From Pandoraea sp. ASV26 (GTDB taxonomy: Bacteria > Pseudomonadota > Gammaproteobacteria > Burkholderiales > Burkholderiaceae), in contig NZ_JAELTP010000007.1 of NCBI RefSeq assembly GCF_016428915.1, positions 1 through 64,000 of the forward strand: a DNA stretch of 64,000 nt. Reading direction: 5' to 3'. The notes beneath the pieces are model-generated. The model worked only from the letters and a program-made list of their open reading frames with translations. It made no database searches and was not told the origin of the DNA. A program made the translations under genes and the position numbers. This document shows, one piece after another, positions 55,563 to 64,000 of this stretch (positions within the stretch are counted from its first letter, which is position 1; each line of letters starts with the position of its first letter).

Positions 55563-57365
55563 TCAGGCGGCGCCCACCACTCGTGACGGTTCGACGTCGT
55601 TCGTCGCGCGCAACGTCATGGTGTTCTGGTGGAAGCTCCCGAGCGTCTCGCGATGCGCGACGCTGATCATGGCGGTGCCCGGCAAATGCGTGTGCAGCGC
55701 TTCATATACGGCTTCTTCGGTCTGCACATCGAGTGCGCTGGTCGCCTCATCCAGGAACAGATAGTCCGGCTTTTGCAGCAGGGCGCGCGCGGCTGCGAGT
55801 CGTTGCTGTTCACCGCCCGAGAGTCGACGTGCCCAGTGCGCGACCGTCTGAAGTTCATCCGTGTACTGACCGAGATTGACGGCAGTGAGCGCCTCGCGGC
55901 ATTGGTCGTCGCTGAACGTCTCGGGCGACGAAGGGAACGCCAGCGCGGCCTTCAGGGTGTCGATCGGGAGGTAGCTCTGTTGCGACAGGAACAGCACGCG
56001 GGCACCGGCGGGAACTTCGATGCGTCCGCTGCCGAAGGGCCACAGACCGGCGAGCGCGCGCAGCAGGGTGCTCTTGCCGCAGCCCGAACGTCCGCGAATG
56101 AGCCAGCGTGAGCCGGGCGTGAAGGAGAACGATCCGGGTACCGCGAGCGGCGCACCATTGGGCAGCGCGAGATGCAGGTCAGTCGCCGCATAGGCGGGGG
56201 ACGTCGAGCGGCTCGCCGTTACGACGGAGATGGCACCGGCATGTGGCGCTAGCGGCGGCTCGTCGATCACGCGCGTGAATTCGCGCAGACGATTGATCGT
56301 CGCCTTCCAGTCGGCCAGTGTCGAGAAACTGTTCACGAACCACGAGAAGCCGTCGCTCACCTGCCCGAACGCATCGATGATCCGCATGAGCACGCCGAGC
56401 GTGAACGCCCCCGCGAAGTAGCGCGGTGCGGCCGCCATGATCGGGAAGACGATGGCGACCTGTGCGTACATGGAGTTCGCGAAGATCAGGCGCTTCGTCA
56501 CGACCATGATCTGCCACCAGTTATCGCGCACGGCGCCGAACGCCGACTTCAGGCGCGTCAACTCGGCGCCTTCGCCGCGATAGAGCGCAATCTGCTCGGC
56601 GGATTCGCGCAGACGCACCAGCAAGAAACGGAAGTCCGCTTCCACTTGTTGCTGCCGATAGCTCAGTCCGACGAGCGGACGGCCGACCTTGAAGATGAAG
56701 TACGAGCCCACGACCGCGTACAGCGCGGCAACCCACACCATGTAGCCGGGAATCGCGATGTTCATGCCGCCCAGCACGAACGACACCGCGCCCGAGATCG
56801 TCCAGAGAATCGTGATGAAGGAGAACAGAGAGACCAACGTCGTCAGCAAATCGAGCGACAGCGCCAGCGACGAACTGACGAGCGTGCGGATGTCTTCCGA
56901 AATACGTTGGTCGGGGTTGTCCGCGAGATGATCGCGCTCGATGCGGTAATACGCCTGATGGGTGAACCACTTCGTCAGATTCGTATTCGTCACCCATTGG
57001 CGCCACCGGATTTCAAGCATCTGGCGGAAGTACGTGCGGAAGGTGGCGATGATGATGAAGCTGAAGGCGAGCACCGCGAATTCCGCGAGCGACGACTTGA
57101 AGACGGGCCAGTTGCGCTTGTCGAGGGCGTCGTAAAAGCTGGCGTTCCACGCATTCAGGCGCACGTTGATGTACACAACCGCCAGGTTGAGCGCTACGAC
57201 GAGGGCGAGCAACCGGCGTCCCTCCCAACGCTTCTCCGACGCCCAGTAGGGCCGGATCAACTGCCAGGCCGTGGGGTGCCGGGGAGGTTTCGGGGCAGGC
57301 GTGGTGACGGGGTCGCCGGCGGGCGGCGCCTCGGGTGGTTGGGGAGACATCGGCGTGTGAACCAT
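55563..57365 (-). CDS. ABC transporter, fused permease/ATPase (SbmA/BacA-like, YddA type)
   Basis: A 600-residue half-transporter. The membrane part (residues about 40-340, six spans) belongs to the SbmA/BacA-like family (YDALDKRNWPVFKSSL, DNPDQRISEDIRTL). The ATPase has Walker A GRSGCGKSTLLRALAGLWPFG, signature LSGGEQQRLA, Walker B YLFLDEATSALD and the H-loop in ISVAHRETL. Relatives move peptides, cobalamin-like or fatty compounds; the substrate here is unknown. Divergent from the thi operon. Confidence 0.9.
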   Translation of the reverse strand: MVHTPMSPQPPEAPPAGDPVTTPAPKPPRHPTAWQLIRPYWASEKRWEGRRLLALVVALNLAVVYINVRLNAWNASFYDALDKRNWPVFKSSLAEFAVLAFSFIIIATFRTYFRQMLEIRWRQWVTNTNLTKWFTHQAYYRIERDHLADNPDQRISEDIRTLVSSSLALSLDLLTTLVSLFSFITILWTISGAVSFVLGGMNIAIPGYMVWVAALYAVVGSYFIFKVGRPLVGLSYRQQQVEADFRFLLVRLRESAEQIALYRGEGAELTRLKSAFGAVRDNWWQIMVVTKRLIFANSMYAQVAIVFPIMAAAPRYFAGAFTLGVLMRIIDAFGQVSDGFSWFVNSFSTLADWKATINRLREFTRVIDEPPLAPHAGAISVVTASRSTSPAYAATDLHLALPNGAPLAVPGSFSFTPGSRWLIRGRSGCGKSTLLRALAGLWPFGSGRIEVPAGARVLFLSQQSYLPIDTLKAALAFPSSPETFSDDQCREALTAVNLGQYTDELQTVAHWARRLSGGEQQRLAAARALLQKPDYLFLDEATSALDVQTEEAVYEALHTHLPGTAMISVAHRETLGSFHQNTMTLRATNDVEPSRVVGAA

Positions 57366-57577
57366 GATCGTCTGGCGGCTCTGCCGCGGTGGTGCAACGT
57401 GTTATCGGAAGGAATAGGGACGATGGCCCATTTGACCGCAGTTCCGGATGCTGCGTTGCACGAATTCCGGCCCGAAACTCGCGTCACGTGGAATTTCTGT
57501 TTACGTGCTGTTACAAGGCCCGGGCGATTCGTCAAAAAACGAGACGCAACGGGCGTGCAACCGGCCGGAACGCCAGC

Positions 57578-57607
57578 TTGCACGGGCGTCGGCATCTATG
57601 TTGTAAT
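57578..57607 (+). promoter_or_regulatory. Promoter of the thi operon
   Basis: TTGCAC, 18 bp, TGTAAT (5 of 6). The expected start near 57613 falls a few bases before the riboswitch, which supports the call. Confidence 0.6.
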
Positions 57608-57617
57608 GGCTGCGGGC

Positions 57618-57728
57618 GAAACAGGGGTGCTCCGTATCGGACGCGGGTGTTGACCATGCGTGACGAGCCAGCGGGGCTGAGAGAGACCCTTTGCACCCGA
57701 CCCGGGTAATACCGGCGTGGGAAGTTTC
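57618..57728 (+). promoter_or_regulatory. TPP riboswitch (thi box)
   Basis: Binds thiamine pyrophosphate to switch off thiamine synthesis genes. P1 is GAAAC/GTTTC at the two ends; the 5' P2 strand is AGGGGTGCTCC (57623-57633). The conserved GGGGCTGAGAGAGACCC follows at 57673-57689, and the 3' sensor CCCGGGTAATACCGGCGTGGGAAG at 57701-57724 carries the pyrophosphate-binding region. All conserved blocks are in order, with a medium-length P3 arm. Confidence 0.93.
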
Positions 57729-57766
57729 CGACTACTCCAGTGGGGTAAGGTGTCCGACACCGTTTC

Positions 57767-57793
57767 GTCCTTTTGCTTTCGTGAGGAAAGGAC
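57767..57793 (+). promoter_or_regulatory. Hairpin that covers the leader-ORF ribosome-binding site
   Basis: GTCCTTT (57767-57773) pairs with AAAGGAC (57787-57793), which takes in part of the GAGGAAAGG sequence before the ATG at 57797. It could be the OFF-state element of the TPP riboswitch, acting on translation. Confidence 0.5.
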
Positions 57794-57796
57794 CCC

Positions 57797-57877
57797 ATGC
57801 GCTGCCTTCCACAAATTCCTTCGTATTGCCCTGAGTGCCTGCGCGCCGTGATGGCTTGCGCGGCAGTGCGCGTATGA
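57797..57877 (+). CDS. Cys-rich 26-residue leader ORF coupled to thiO
   Basis: An ATG with a strong GAGGAAAGG site eight bases upstream opens a 26-codon frame, MRCLPQIPSYCPECLRAVMA and six more residues. It has four cysteines (3, 11, 14, 21), two as CPEC. Its TGA overlaps the thiO ATG (ATGA, 57874-57877), while thiO itself lacks a good ribosome-binding site. Translation of thiO may therefore depend on this ORF, whose start is controlled by the riboswitch hairpin. No relative is known to me. Confidence 0.55.
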   Translation: MRCLPQIPSYCPECLRAVMACAAVRV

Positions 57878-59016
57878 GCGCCTGCCCGTCGTATTCCGCC
57901 TCCCGTCCTGATGTCGCCGTTCTCGGCGGCGGGCTGTCCGGTCGTCTTCTCGCGTGGCAACTGATTCGCGCCGGTGCGCGCGTGGCGCTGTATGAGCGGG
58001 GCGACGCCGAGGGGTCGTCGGCCGCCGGCTGGGTTGCGGCCGCCATGCTCGCGCCGCTGGCCGAAGCCGCCGTGGCCGAGCCGAGCATCGTCGAGATGGG
58101 GGCGGTTGGCCTCGATCGCTGGCCGTCATTGATCGACGGCCTGCCTGAGCCTGTGTTCTTCCAACGCAATGGCACGCTGGTCGTGTGGCATCAGCCCGAC
58201 CGCGCCGAAGCCGTGATGTTCGAGCGCCGCATGCGCGCGAACGCCCCGCCGGAACTGCTGCGCGGTGGCGTCGAACGGGTGACGGGGGCGCAATTGCGCG
58301 ACGTCGAGCCGGCGCTCGCCGGGCGTTTTCAGGAGGGCTGGTTGCTGCCGAACGAAGGCCAGCTCGATAACCGTCAACTGCTGCGCGCGCTCGCGGCCGG
58401 GCTCGCGCAAGCGGGGGCAGACCTGCATTGGCATACGCAGATCGCTGAAGGGGCGTATCCCGACGCCGGTCTCGTCATCGATTGCCGCGGGTTGGGCGCG
58501 CGCGGTGCGCTCACGCGGCTGCGCGGTGTGCGTGGCGAGGTGGTGCGCATTCACGCGCCGGGTATCGGATTGCGTCGGCCGGTGCGGTTGCTGCATCCGC
58601 GCTATCCGATCTACATCGCGCCCAAGGAAAACGATCTTTATGTGATCGGCGCGACCGAACTCGAGTCGGAAGACATGTCGCCGATGACCGTGCGCTCGGC
58701 GCTCGAACTGCTCTCGGCGGCGCATTCGCTGAACCCGGCATTCGGCGAGGCGCGCATTGTGGAGTTGAACGTCAACTGCCGCCCCGCGTTGCCCGACCAT
58801 CTGCCGCGTGTGCAGTGGGATGGCGCGCGGGTGCTGCGTGTGAACGGCTTGTACCGGCACGGCTATCTGCTGGCGCCGGCAGTCACGGGAGAGGCTTGCG
58901 CGCTGGCGCAGGCATTGATGCAATCGACGGGCGCGCAAACGGGAGCCGGGCACGCGTTCGACTGGGAGACGTGGCGAGCGAGCCGGCCTTGGCCGGACCT
59001 GTTCCGTCAGGCATGA
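57874..59016 (+). CDS. thiO: Glycine oxidase ThiO
   Basis: ThiO is an FAD amine oxidase that makes dehydroglycine for the thiazole ring of thiamine. The 380-residue protein has the FAD motif VAVLGGGLSGRLLAWQLIRAG (residues about 15-35) and the C-terminal substrate-side part VNGLYRHGYLLAPAV. The ATG at the leader-ORF stop is preferred; a GTG 39 bp upstream is the alternative. thiS follows after 18 bp. Confidence 0.93.
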   Translation: MSACPSYSASRPDVAVLGGGLSGRLLAWQLIRAGARVALYERGDAEGSSAAGWVAAAMLAPLAEAAVAEPSIVEMGAVGLDRWPSLIDGLPEPVFFQRNGTLVVWHQPDRAEAVMFERRMRANAPPELLRGGVERVTGAQLRDVEPALAGRFQEGWLLPNEGQLDNRQLLRALAAGLAQAGADLHWHTQIAEGAYPDAGLVIDCRGLGARGALTRLRGVRGEVVRIHAPGIGLRRPVRLLHPRYPIYIAPKENDLYVIGATELESEDMSPMTVRSALELLSAAHSLNPAFGEARIVELNVNCRPALPDHLPRVQWDGARVLRVNGLYRHGYLLAPAVTGEACALAQALMQSTGAQTGAGHAFDWETWRASRPWPDLFRQA

Positions 59017-59034
59017 GAGGGAGAGCGGTACGCG

Positions 59035-59232
59035 ATGGACATCCATATCAATCAACAGACACTGAGCGTGGCCGAGACGGCGACGCTGGCCGAGGCGCTT
59101 ACCGCCTACGGCGCCACGCCGCCGTTCGCGGCGGCGATCAACGGGCAGTTCGTGCCCAAGACGCAGTACGCGGCGCGCACGCTCGCGCAGGGCGACAAGA
59201 TCGATGTCGTGCAACCGGTGGCCGGAGGCTGA
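59035..59232 (+). CDS. thiS: Sulfur carrier protein ThiS
   Basis: A 65-residue ubiquitin-like protein ending in the essential Gly-Gly ([12 protein letters not shown]), which is adenylated and carries the thiocarboxylate sulfur to Thi[21 protein letters not shown] is the usual N-terminus. thiG starts 1 bp after its stop. Confidence 0.95.
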   Translation: MDIHINQQTLSVAETATLAEALTAYGATPPFAAAINGQFVPKTQYAARTLAQGDKIDVVQPVAGG

Positions 59233-59233
59233 A

Positions 59234-60079
59234 ATGAACGCATTCACCGAATCGTCCAACGTGGCCGCAGGCAGCGTGCGCGACGCGCTCACGCTGTACG
59301 ACACCCGCTTTGGCAGCCGTTTCCTGCTCGGCACGGCGCGCTATCCGTCGTTGCAGACGCTGGGCGACTCCATCGACGCCGCCCGTCCGGGCATGGTGAC
59401 GGTCGCGTTGCGCCGTCAACTGTCGGGCACTGGGGCGCAGGCGTCGGAAGGGCATTTCTGGGACACGCTGCGCCGCCTCGCGGTGCCGGTGCTGCCCAAC
59501 ACGGCGGGCTGCCACTCCGTGCAGGAAGCGTTGACGACGGCGCAAATGGCGCGCGAAGTCTTCGAGACCGACTGGATCAAGCTCGAACTGATCGGTGACG
59601 ACTACACGCTCCAGCCCGATCCGTTCGGTCTGGTGACGGCGGCCGAACAACTGATTCGCGACGGCTTCAAGGTGCTGCCGTATTGCACGGAAGATCTGGT
59701 GCTGTGCCGCCGTCTGCTCGACGTTGGCTGTCAGGCCCTGATGCCGTGGGGCGCGCCGATCGGCACCGGCAAGGGGGTCATCAACCCGTACGGGCTGCGG
59801 TTGCTGCGCGATCGTCTGCCGGATACGCCGCTCATCGTCGACGCGGGTCTCGGTCTGCCGTCGCACGCTTGTCAGGTGATGGAGTGGGGCTACGACGGTG
59901 TGCTGCTCAACACGGCGGTGGCGCTTGCCGCGCAGCCCGTGGAGATGGCCGGGGCGTTTGCCGCGGCGATCAAGGCGGGTCGTGCCGCGTGGCTCGCCGG
60001 ACCGATGGCCGAACGCGAAAGCGCCGAAGCCAGCACGCCGGTGGTCGGTGTGCCGTTCTGGCATCAGACGGGCGCCTGA
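59234..60079 (+). CDS. thiG: Thiazole synthase
   Basis: ThiG joins deoxyxylulose phosphate, dehydroglycine and ThiS sulfur into the thiazole. The ATG directly after thiS gives 281 residues. The Schiff-base lysine is in [12 protein letters not shown]; other signatures are [33 protein letters not shown] and [12 protein letters not shown]. It needs the product of ThiO, encoded in the same transcript. Confidence 0.95.
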   Translation: MNAFTESSNVAAGSVRDALTLYDTRFGSRFLLGTARYPSLQTLGDSIDAARPGMVTVALRRQLSGTGAQASEGHFWDTLRRLAVPVLPNTAGCHSVQEALTTAQMAREVFETDWIKLELIGDDYTLQPDPFGLVTAAEQLIRDGFKVLPYCTEDLVLCRRLLDVGCQALMPWGAPIGTGKGVINPYGLRLLRDRLPDTPLIVDAGLGLPSHACQVMEWGYDGVLLNTAVALAAQPVEMAGAFAAAIKAGRAAWLAGPMAERESAEASTPVVGVPFWHQTGA

Positions 60080-60144
60080 ACTTCGTTCGGCGCGCAACGG
60101 GATTTCGCCACCGCCCCGCACCACCCGATTCACAAGGAATTTTC

Positions 60145-61338
60145 ATGACGACGCATACCGGCGCCGCCGCGCTGTCGCACGTGCAGTGCCTGCCTGCCGA
60201 CGCTCCTCTCGCCATGGCATGGCAGGCGGCTGCGGCCGACATTCGTGCGCGTCTTGCGCCGTGGCCCTCGGACAAGACGGCGCCTCGTTGGCGTGTGCAT
60301 GCCCAAACGCCTGCCAGCGCTGGCAAGGGCGATGTGGTCTGGTGGCCGCTGGCGCCGCAAGGCGCGCCGGGCACGGCGGCATCGGTGCAGATCGACGTCT
60401 GGCGCGCGGCCGGTGCCGTCGTGCTCTGCTCGCATGCGCCGGCGCAGGGGCAGGTGGAAGACACGCTGTACATGGGCGATGCGATCTATCGCGTGTCGGG
60501 GGTGGACGATCCGGCTTTCTTCCCCGCGTTCGCCGCGTTTCTCGATTGCGGATTCATGCCGCACGACGCGCTCGTTCTGGCGCGTGCGTGGCGCACCGAC
60601 GGCAGCCACGCCCGAGCGGAAGACGCCGACACGCTGGGCGCCTGGCCGACCGTGCTCGAGACGTTCCCCACCGTGCTCGGACAGGTGGCGTCGCCCGGCC
60701 GCTTCCCGGCGTGCCCGTCACGCCTCGGCCTGTATCCGGTGTTGCCCGATGCCGACTGGTGCGAGCGCATGGCGGATCTTCAGGTCGGCACGGTGCAGTT
60801 GCGCATCAAGGATCCTGCGCATCCCGCGTTGCGCTCGGAGATCGAACGCACGGTGGCCGCAGGGCGGCGCGTGACCCACGACAGCGCATGGTTCATCAAC
60901 GACCATTGGCGCGAGGCGGCGCAAGCGAACGCGTACGGCGTGCATCTGGGACAGGAAGACATGGCGGCGCTCTCGGCCAGCGAGGTGGCCGAGCTGTTTG
61001 CGAGCGGCATGCGCCTGGGCATCAGCACGCATGGCTATTACGAGATTCTCGCGGCGCATCATTTCCGGCCGAGCTATCTGGCCGTGGGGGCCGTGTTCCC
61101 GACCACGACGAAAGTGATCGCGACCGCACCGCAGGGGCTGGCGAAGCTGGCGCGGTATGTGAAGCTGGTCGCCCCGCATTACCCGCTCGTCGCGATTGGC
61201 GGCATCGACGCGGGCAATCTCTCGCAGGTGCTCGATACCGGAGCGGGATGCGCGGCGGTCGTGCGTGCCGTGACGCAGGCCGCCGATGTGGCGGCGGCGG
61301 TCAAGGGAATGCAGCAGGTGTTCGCGCGGTACGCGTAA
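60145..61338 (+). CDS. thiE: Thiamine-phosphate synthase with extra N-terminal domain
   Basis: ThiE couples HMP-pyrophosphate and thiazole phosphate into thiamine phosphate. The ATG after AAGGAATTTTC gives 397 residues. The TIM barrel begins near 190 (LGLYPVLPDADW) and has VQLRIKD, WFINDHWREA, GVHLGQEDM, GISTHGYYE, AVGAVFPTTTK and AIGGIDAGN. About 190 residues precede it, against none in E. coli. Part of that extension, DDPAFFPAFAAFLDCGFMPH, looks like the C-terminal helix region of ThiD-type kinases but has no ATP site that I can see. Confidence 0.92.
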   Translation: MTTHTGAAALSHVQCLPADAPLAMAWQAAAADIRARLAPWPSDKTAPRWRVHAQTPASAGKGDVVWWPLAPQGAPGTAASVQIDVWRAAGAVVLCSHAPAQGQVEDTLYMGDAIYRVSGVDDPAFFPAFAAFLDCGFMPHDALVLARAWRTDGSHARAEDADTLGAWPTVLETFPTVLGQVASPGRFPACPSRLGLYPVLPDADWCERMADLQVGTVQLRIKDPAHPALRSEIERTVAAGRRVTHDSAWFINDHWREAAQANAYGVHLGQEDMAALSASEVAELFASGMRLGISTHGYYEILAAHHFRPSYLAVGAVFPTTTKVIATAPQGLAKLARYVKLVAPHYPLVAIGGIDAGNLSQVLDTGAGCAAVVRAVTQAADVAAAVKGMQQVFARYA

Positions 61339-61400
61339 TTTGGCGCGCGATGCGATGCGGCGCGACGTGAGATGACGCCTCTCGTCGCCCGATCCGCTGC

Positions 61401-61973
61401 TTACAGATCGCGTGTCATGAACACAGCGCCGTCGCCGTATCCCGCCAGCTTCGTGGCGATGAGCGGTGAGACGTCGGTCTTGACGGCATAACCGAAGCGC
61501 GCCCAGAACCCCTGAGATTGCTGCACTGCGACAAGCGCCGACGCGCGCAATCCCAGCGATTGGGCCGACGCCAGAGCTGCCGCATAGAGTTGACTGGCGA
61601 CACCTGCGCCGCGTGTACGAGGGGCGAGCGCCATGTCATGCACGTACCAGCAGTCGGGCGTCTCGGGCAGCGCGTCGAGGACGGTGTCCAGCGGCGGCGG
61701 GGCGGCGATGCGCCACGGATGCGTGAACAGGTAGCCGGCCACCGGGGCATCTGCCGAGTCGGCGTCGATCGCGACCCAGCAGGTGGACGGCGATAGTGCG
61801 AGCCGCGACGCCAGCGTGGCTTCCGACTCGTGCATCAGATCGCGATACGCCTGTGCCTGCACCCTCAATACCTGGGAAAGATCTTCTGGTTGCATCGGAC
61901 GAGTCCGAAAATTCGGTGTCTCCGTAAGCTGCGTCGGAAGGGGACGGAAAGGCGAAGGCGTGGCGCGGGACAT
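61401..61973 (-). CDS. GNAT-family N-acetyltransferase
   Basis: A 190-residue single-domain acetyltransferase. The acetyl-CoA site is DMALAPRTRGAGVASQLYAAA, followed by ALVAVQQSQGFWARFGYAV. The start MSRATPSPFRPLPTQ lies 30-40 bp below a TACAAT -10-like box on the minus strand; a later ATG at MQPEDLSQVL is possible. Substrate unknown. It stands alone between the convergent thi operon and the divergent mla operon. Confidence 0.85.
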   Translation of the reverse strand: MSRATPSPFRPLPTQLTETPNFRTRPMQPEDLSQVLRVQAQAYRDLMHESEATLASRLALSPSTCWVAIDADSADAPVAGYLFTHPWRIAAPPPLDTVLDALPETPDCWYVHDMALAPRTRGAGVASQLYAAALASAQSLGLRASALVAVQQSQGFWARFGYAVKTDVSPLIATKLAGYGDGAVFMTRDL

Positions 61974-62197
61974 CGGAGTCAATGATTTATTGCTTGAAAC
62001 GTCGTATTGTAGCAACGGCGCAACACCCGTGCGGGGGCAGGTCTCGGTAAGTCCTTGCCACCGTTGCGTTTTTTGCTCGTTGTGCCGGTTGGAACGCGAC
62101 GAGGCGAATAGGCCGGTGCCCTGTAGAATGCCGCGGGGCTTCGCCGATCCGCGCTTTCGCCCATCCTCCTTGGGCGGCATCAATCGGCATTCCCCCC

Positions 62198-62203
62198 TAT
62201 AAT
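62198..62203 (+). promoter_or_regulatory. Candidate mla operon -10 box
   Basis: A perfect TATAAT 33 bp before the mlaF GTG, without a clear -35 box. Confidence 0.4.
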
Positions 62204-62236
62204 TGGCGTTTTGCGCCGCACTATAAGACCCGAAAC

Positions 62237-63055
62237 GTGTCTATCCCGAATCCGGAAAATTTGCTCGAGTTGCGCGACGTTAGCTTTGGTTACGGCGAAC
62301 GTCTGGTGCTTTCCGGGTTGAATATGCGGTTTCCCCGCGGCAAGGTCATTGCCGTCATGGGGGGGTCGGGCTGCGGCAAAACGACGGTGCTGCGCCTGAT
62401 CGGCGGGCTCGTCCATGCCAGCGGTGGCATGGTCGATTTCGACGGCACCGACGTCGCCTCGCTCGACCGCGACGGCTGGTACCGGTTGCGTCGCCGCATG
62501 GGCATGCTGTTCCAGTTTGGTGCGCTCTTCACCGACATGACGGTATTCGACAACGTGGCGTTCCCGCTACGCGAACATACCCGGCTCGATGAAGACCTCA
62601 TTCGCGATCTCGTGCTGATGAAGCTCAACGCGGTCGGCCTGCGTGGCGCGCGCGACATGAAGCCGGCCGAGATCTCGGGCGGGATGGCGCGTCGTGTGGC
62701 GCTCGCGCGCACGATTGCGCTGGATCCGGATCTCGTCATGTACGACGAACCCTTCACCGGTCTGGACCCGATCTCGATGGGCATCACGGCGAATCTGATT
62801 CGCAAGCTCAACGACGCGCTGGGCGCCACGTCCATTATTGTTTCGCACGATGTGTCGGAGACGTTCGCCATCGCCGACTACATCTATTTCATTAGCGAAG
62901 GCCGTATTGCTGCCGAAGGTGAGCCCGACGCGCTGCGTGCCTCGAGCGACCCGACGGTGCGTCAGTTCATCGACGCGCAGCCGGACGGCCCGGTGAAGTT
63001 TCAGTATCCGGCGCCGCCGCTCGCGGAAGATTTTGGTATCGGAGCGCGTGCATGA
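62237..63055 (+). CDS. mlaF: Phospholipid ABC transporter ATPase MlaF
   Basis: ATPase of the MlaFEDB complex that moves phospholipids between inner membrane and MlaC to keep outer-membrane asymmetry. It starts at GTG (272 residues). Walker [18 protein letters not shown]-loop FQFGALF, signature [15 protein letters not shown], Walker [15 protein letters not shown] and the H-loop VSHDVSE are all present. Its stop overlaps mlaE by 4 bp. Confidence 0.95.
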   Translation: MSIPNPENLLELRDVSFGYGERLVLSGLNMRFPRGKVIAVMGGSGCGKTTVLRLIGGLVHASGGMVDFDGTDVASLDRDGWYRLRRRMGMLFQFGALFTDMTVFDNVAFPLREHTRLDEDLIRDLVLMKLNAVGLRGARDMKPAEISGGMARRVALARTIALDPDLVMYDEPFTGLDPISMGITANLIRKLNDALGATSIIVSHDVSETFAIADYIYFISEGRIAAEGEPDALRASSDPTVRQFIDAQPDGPVKFQYPAPPLAEDFGIGARA

Positions 63056-63819
63056 TTACCGCCATCGGCAGTTTCGTTCGCGGCCACTTCGAGCGTGTGG
63101 GCTATGGCGCGCGCTTGTTCCTGCGCATGCTCGCATCGAGCGGTGCGCTGTTGCGCCGGCCGCGTCTGGTGACTGATCAGATTCATTTCGTCGGCAACTA
63201 TTCGTTCGTCATCATCGCCGTCTCGGGCCTGTTCGTCGGCTTCGTGCTCGGCTTGCAGGGCTATTACACCCTCAACAAGTACGGCTCGGAGCAGGCGCTG
63301 GGCTTGCTCGTGGCGCTGTCGCTGGTGCGTGAGTTGGGGCCGGTGGTGACGGCCTTGCTGTTCGCGGGACGCGCGGGCACGTCGCTCACGGCCGAAATCG
63401 GGCTGATGAAGGCGGGCGAGCAACTGACCGCCATGGAGATGATGGCGATCGATCCGATTGCCCGCGTGGTCGCCCCGCGCTTCTGGGCCGGCGTGATCGC
63501 CATGCCGATGCTTGCGGCGATCTTCTCGGCCGTGGGTATTTTCGGCGGCTATCTGGTCGGCGTGGAGCTGATCGGTGTAGACAGCGGCGCGTTCTGGTCG
63601 CAGATGCAAGGCGGCGTGGACGTGTGGGCGGACGTCGCCAACGGCGTCATCAAGAGCATCGTGTTCGGCATTGCCGTCACGTTTATTGCGCTGTATCAGG
63701 GGTTCGAGGCGAATCCGACACCGGAGGGCGTGTCGCGTGCGACTACGCGTACGGTGGTGCAGGCGTCGCTTGCCGTGCTCGGCCTCGACTTCCTGCTCAC
63801 GGCCCTCATGTTCAGCTAA
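63052..63819 (+). CDS. mlaE: Phospholipid ABC transporter permease MlaE
   Basis: Permease of the same complex, 255 residues with about five or six membrane helices. Family signatures: [37 protein letters not shown] and [18 protein letters not shown]. It overlaps mlaF as ATGA and is followed by mlaD after 49 bp. Confidence 0.95.
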   Translation: MITAIGSFVRGHFERVGYGARLFLRMLASSGALLRRPRLVTDQIHFVGNYSFVIIAVSGLFVGFVLGLQGYYTLNKYGSEQALGLLVALSLVRELGPVVTALLFAGRAGTSLTAEIGLMKAGEQLTAMEMMAIDPIARVVAPRFWAGVIAMPMLAAIFSAVGIFGGYLVGVELIGVDSGAFWSQMQGGVDVWADVANGVIKSIVFGIAVTFIALYQGFEANPTPEGVSRATTRTVVQASLAVLGLDFLLTALMFS

Positions 63820-63868
63820 CGGGCCGACGAGCCTGCCAAGACATAGACAGTTTGCGCACACTGACACA

Positions 63869-64000
63869 ATGAAAAAACACCCCCTCGACTTCTGGGTTGG
63901 CCTGTTCGTGGTTCTCGGCTTTGCGGCGCTGCTGTTCCTCGCGCTCAAGGCCGGCAACATGAGTTCGCTGTCGTTCTCGAACACGTACCCGGTGACGGTG
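63869..64000 (+). CDS. mlaD: MlaD, MCE-domain lipid-binding subunit, 3' end cut by the window
   Basis: The first 44 residues of MlaD: MKKHPLDFWVGLFVVLGFAA, an inner-membrane anchor to about residue 30, then NMSSLSFSNTYPVTV, the start of the periplasmic MCE domain. The frame is open to the window edge. The order mlaF-mlaE-mlaD is standard. Confidence 0.93.
   Translation, partial: MKKHPLDFWVGLFVVLGFAALLFLALKAGNMSSLSFSNTYPVTV

Noticed and set aside
59683-60144. Longer thiE start giving 551 residues
   Set aside because: The extra part is an out-of-frame reading of thiG; the ATG at 60145 has a ribosome-binding site (AAGGAA).

Overview
The window is a GC-rich stretch of a Burkholderiales chromosome, most likely Burkholderiaceae and probably Pandoraea. 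This rests on the full S10-spc-alpha ribosomal cluster in beta-proteobacterial order, a long arginine-rich tail on ribosomal protein S3, system II cytochrome c maturation (ResB/CcsB), and the mrcA-pilM/N/O-Q-aroK-aroB order. The species call is inference from gene content and sequence style. Almost everything is core genome; there is no prophage, CRISPR array, rRNA or tRNA that I could find.

Layout. 1-15.7 kb: end of tuf, rpsJ, then rplC to rplQ with secY, infA, rpmJ and rpoA embedded. I see extra promoters before rplC, rplN and rpsD, the last two followed by structured leaders. 15.8-31.6 kb: cutA-dsbD; hemB and a probable Hfq-type small RNA diverging from one palindrome; engB; cytochrome c4; resB-ccsB; msrP-msrQ; lysA-lptM facing cyaY; mrcA. 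31.8-39.1 kb: pilM, pilN and one long gene joining a PilO-like part to a PilQ-like secretin, then aroK (with an acidic, His-rich tail), aroB and dgt. 39.2-42.9 kb: a DUF883 membrane protein, two tandem OmpW-family porins and a REP-associated transposase with hairpins and short repeats around it. 43-49.4 kb: gltB-gltD. 49.8-55.4 kb: a uronate uptake and oxidation set (MFS, udh, lactonase) and, convergent to it, an SDR-MFS pair. 55.5-57.4 kb: a fused ABC exporter. 57.6-61.3 kb: a TPP riboswitch, a 26-codon Cys-rich leader ORF, then thiO-thiS-thiG-thiE. 61.4-64 kb: a GNAT acetyltransferase and the start of the mla lipid-transport operon (mlaF, mlaE, partial mlaD).

Functional links. DsbD, cytochrome c4, ResB/CcsB and MsrP/MsrQ all serve periplasmic redox chemistry and cytochrome assembly. 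PBP1A, LptM, OmpW and Mla proteins serve the envelope. AroK/AroB and GltB/GltD serve amino-acid supply. The observations most worth following are the PilO-PilQ fusion, the small RNA with an anti-Shine-Dalgarno loop, the Cys-rich leader ORF downstream of the TPP riboswitch, the SDR lacking its catalytic tyrosine, the 8-bp tandem repeat after dsbD, and the ThiE N-terminal domain.
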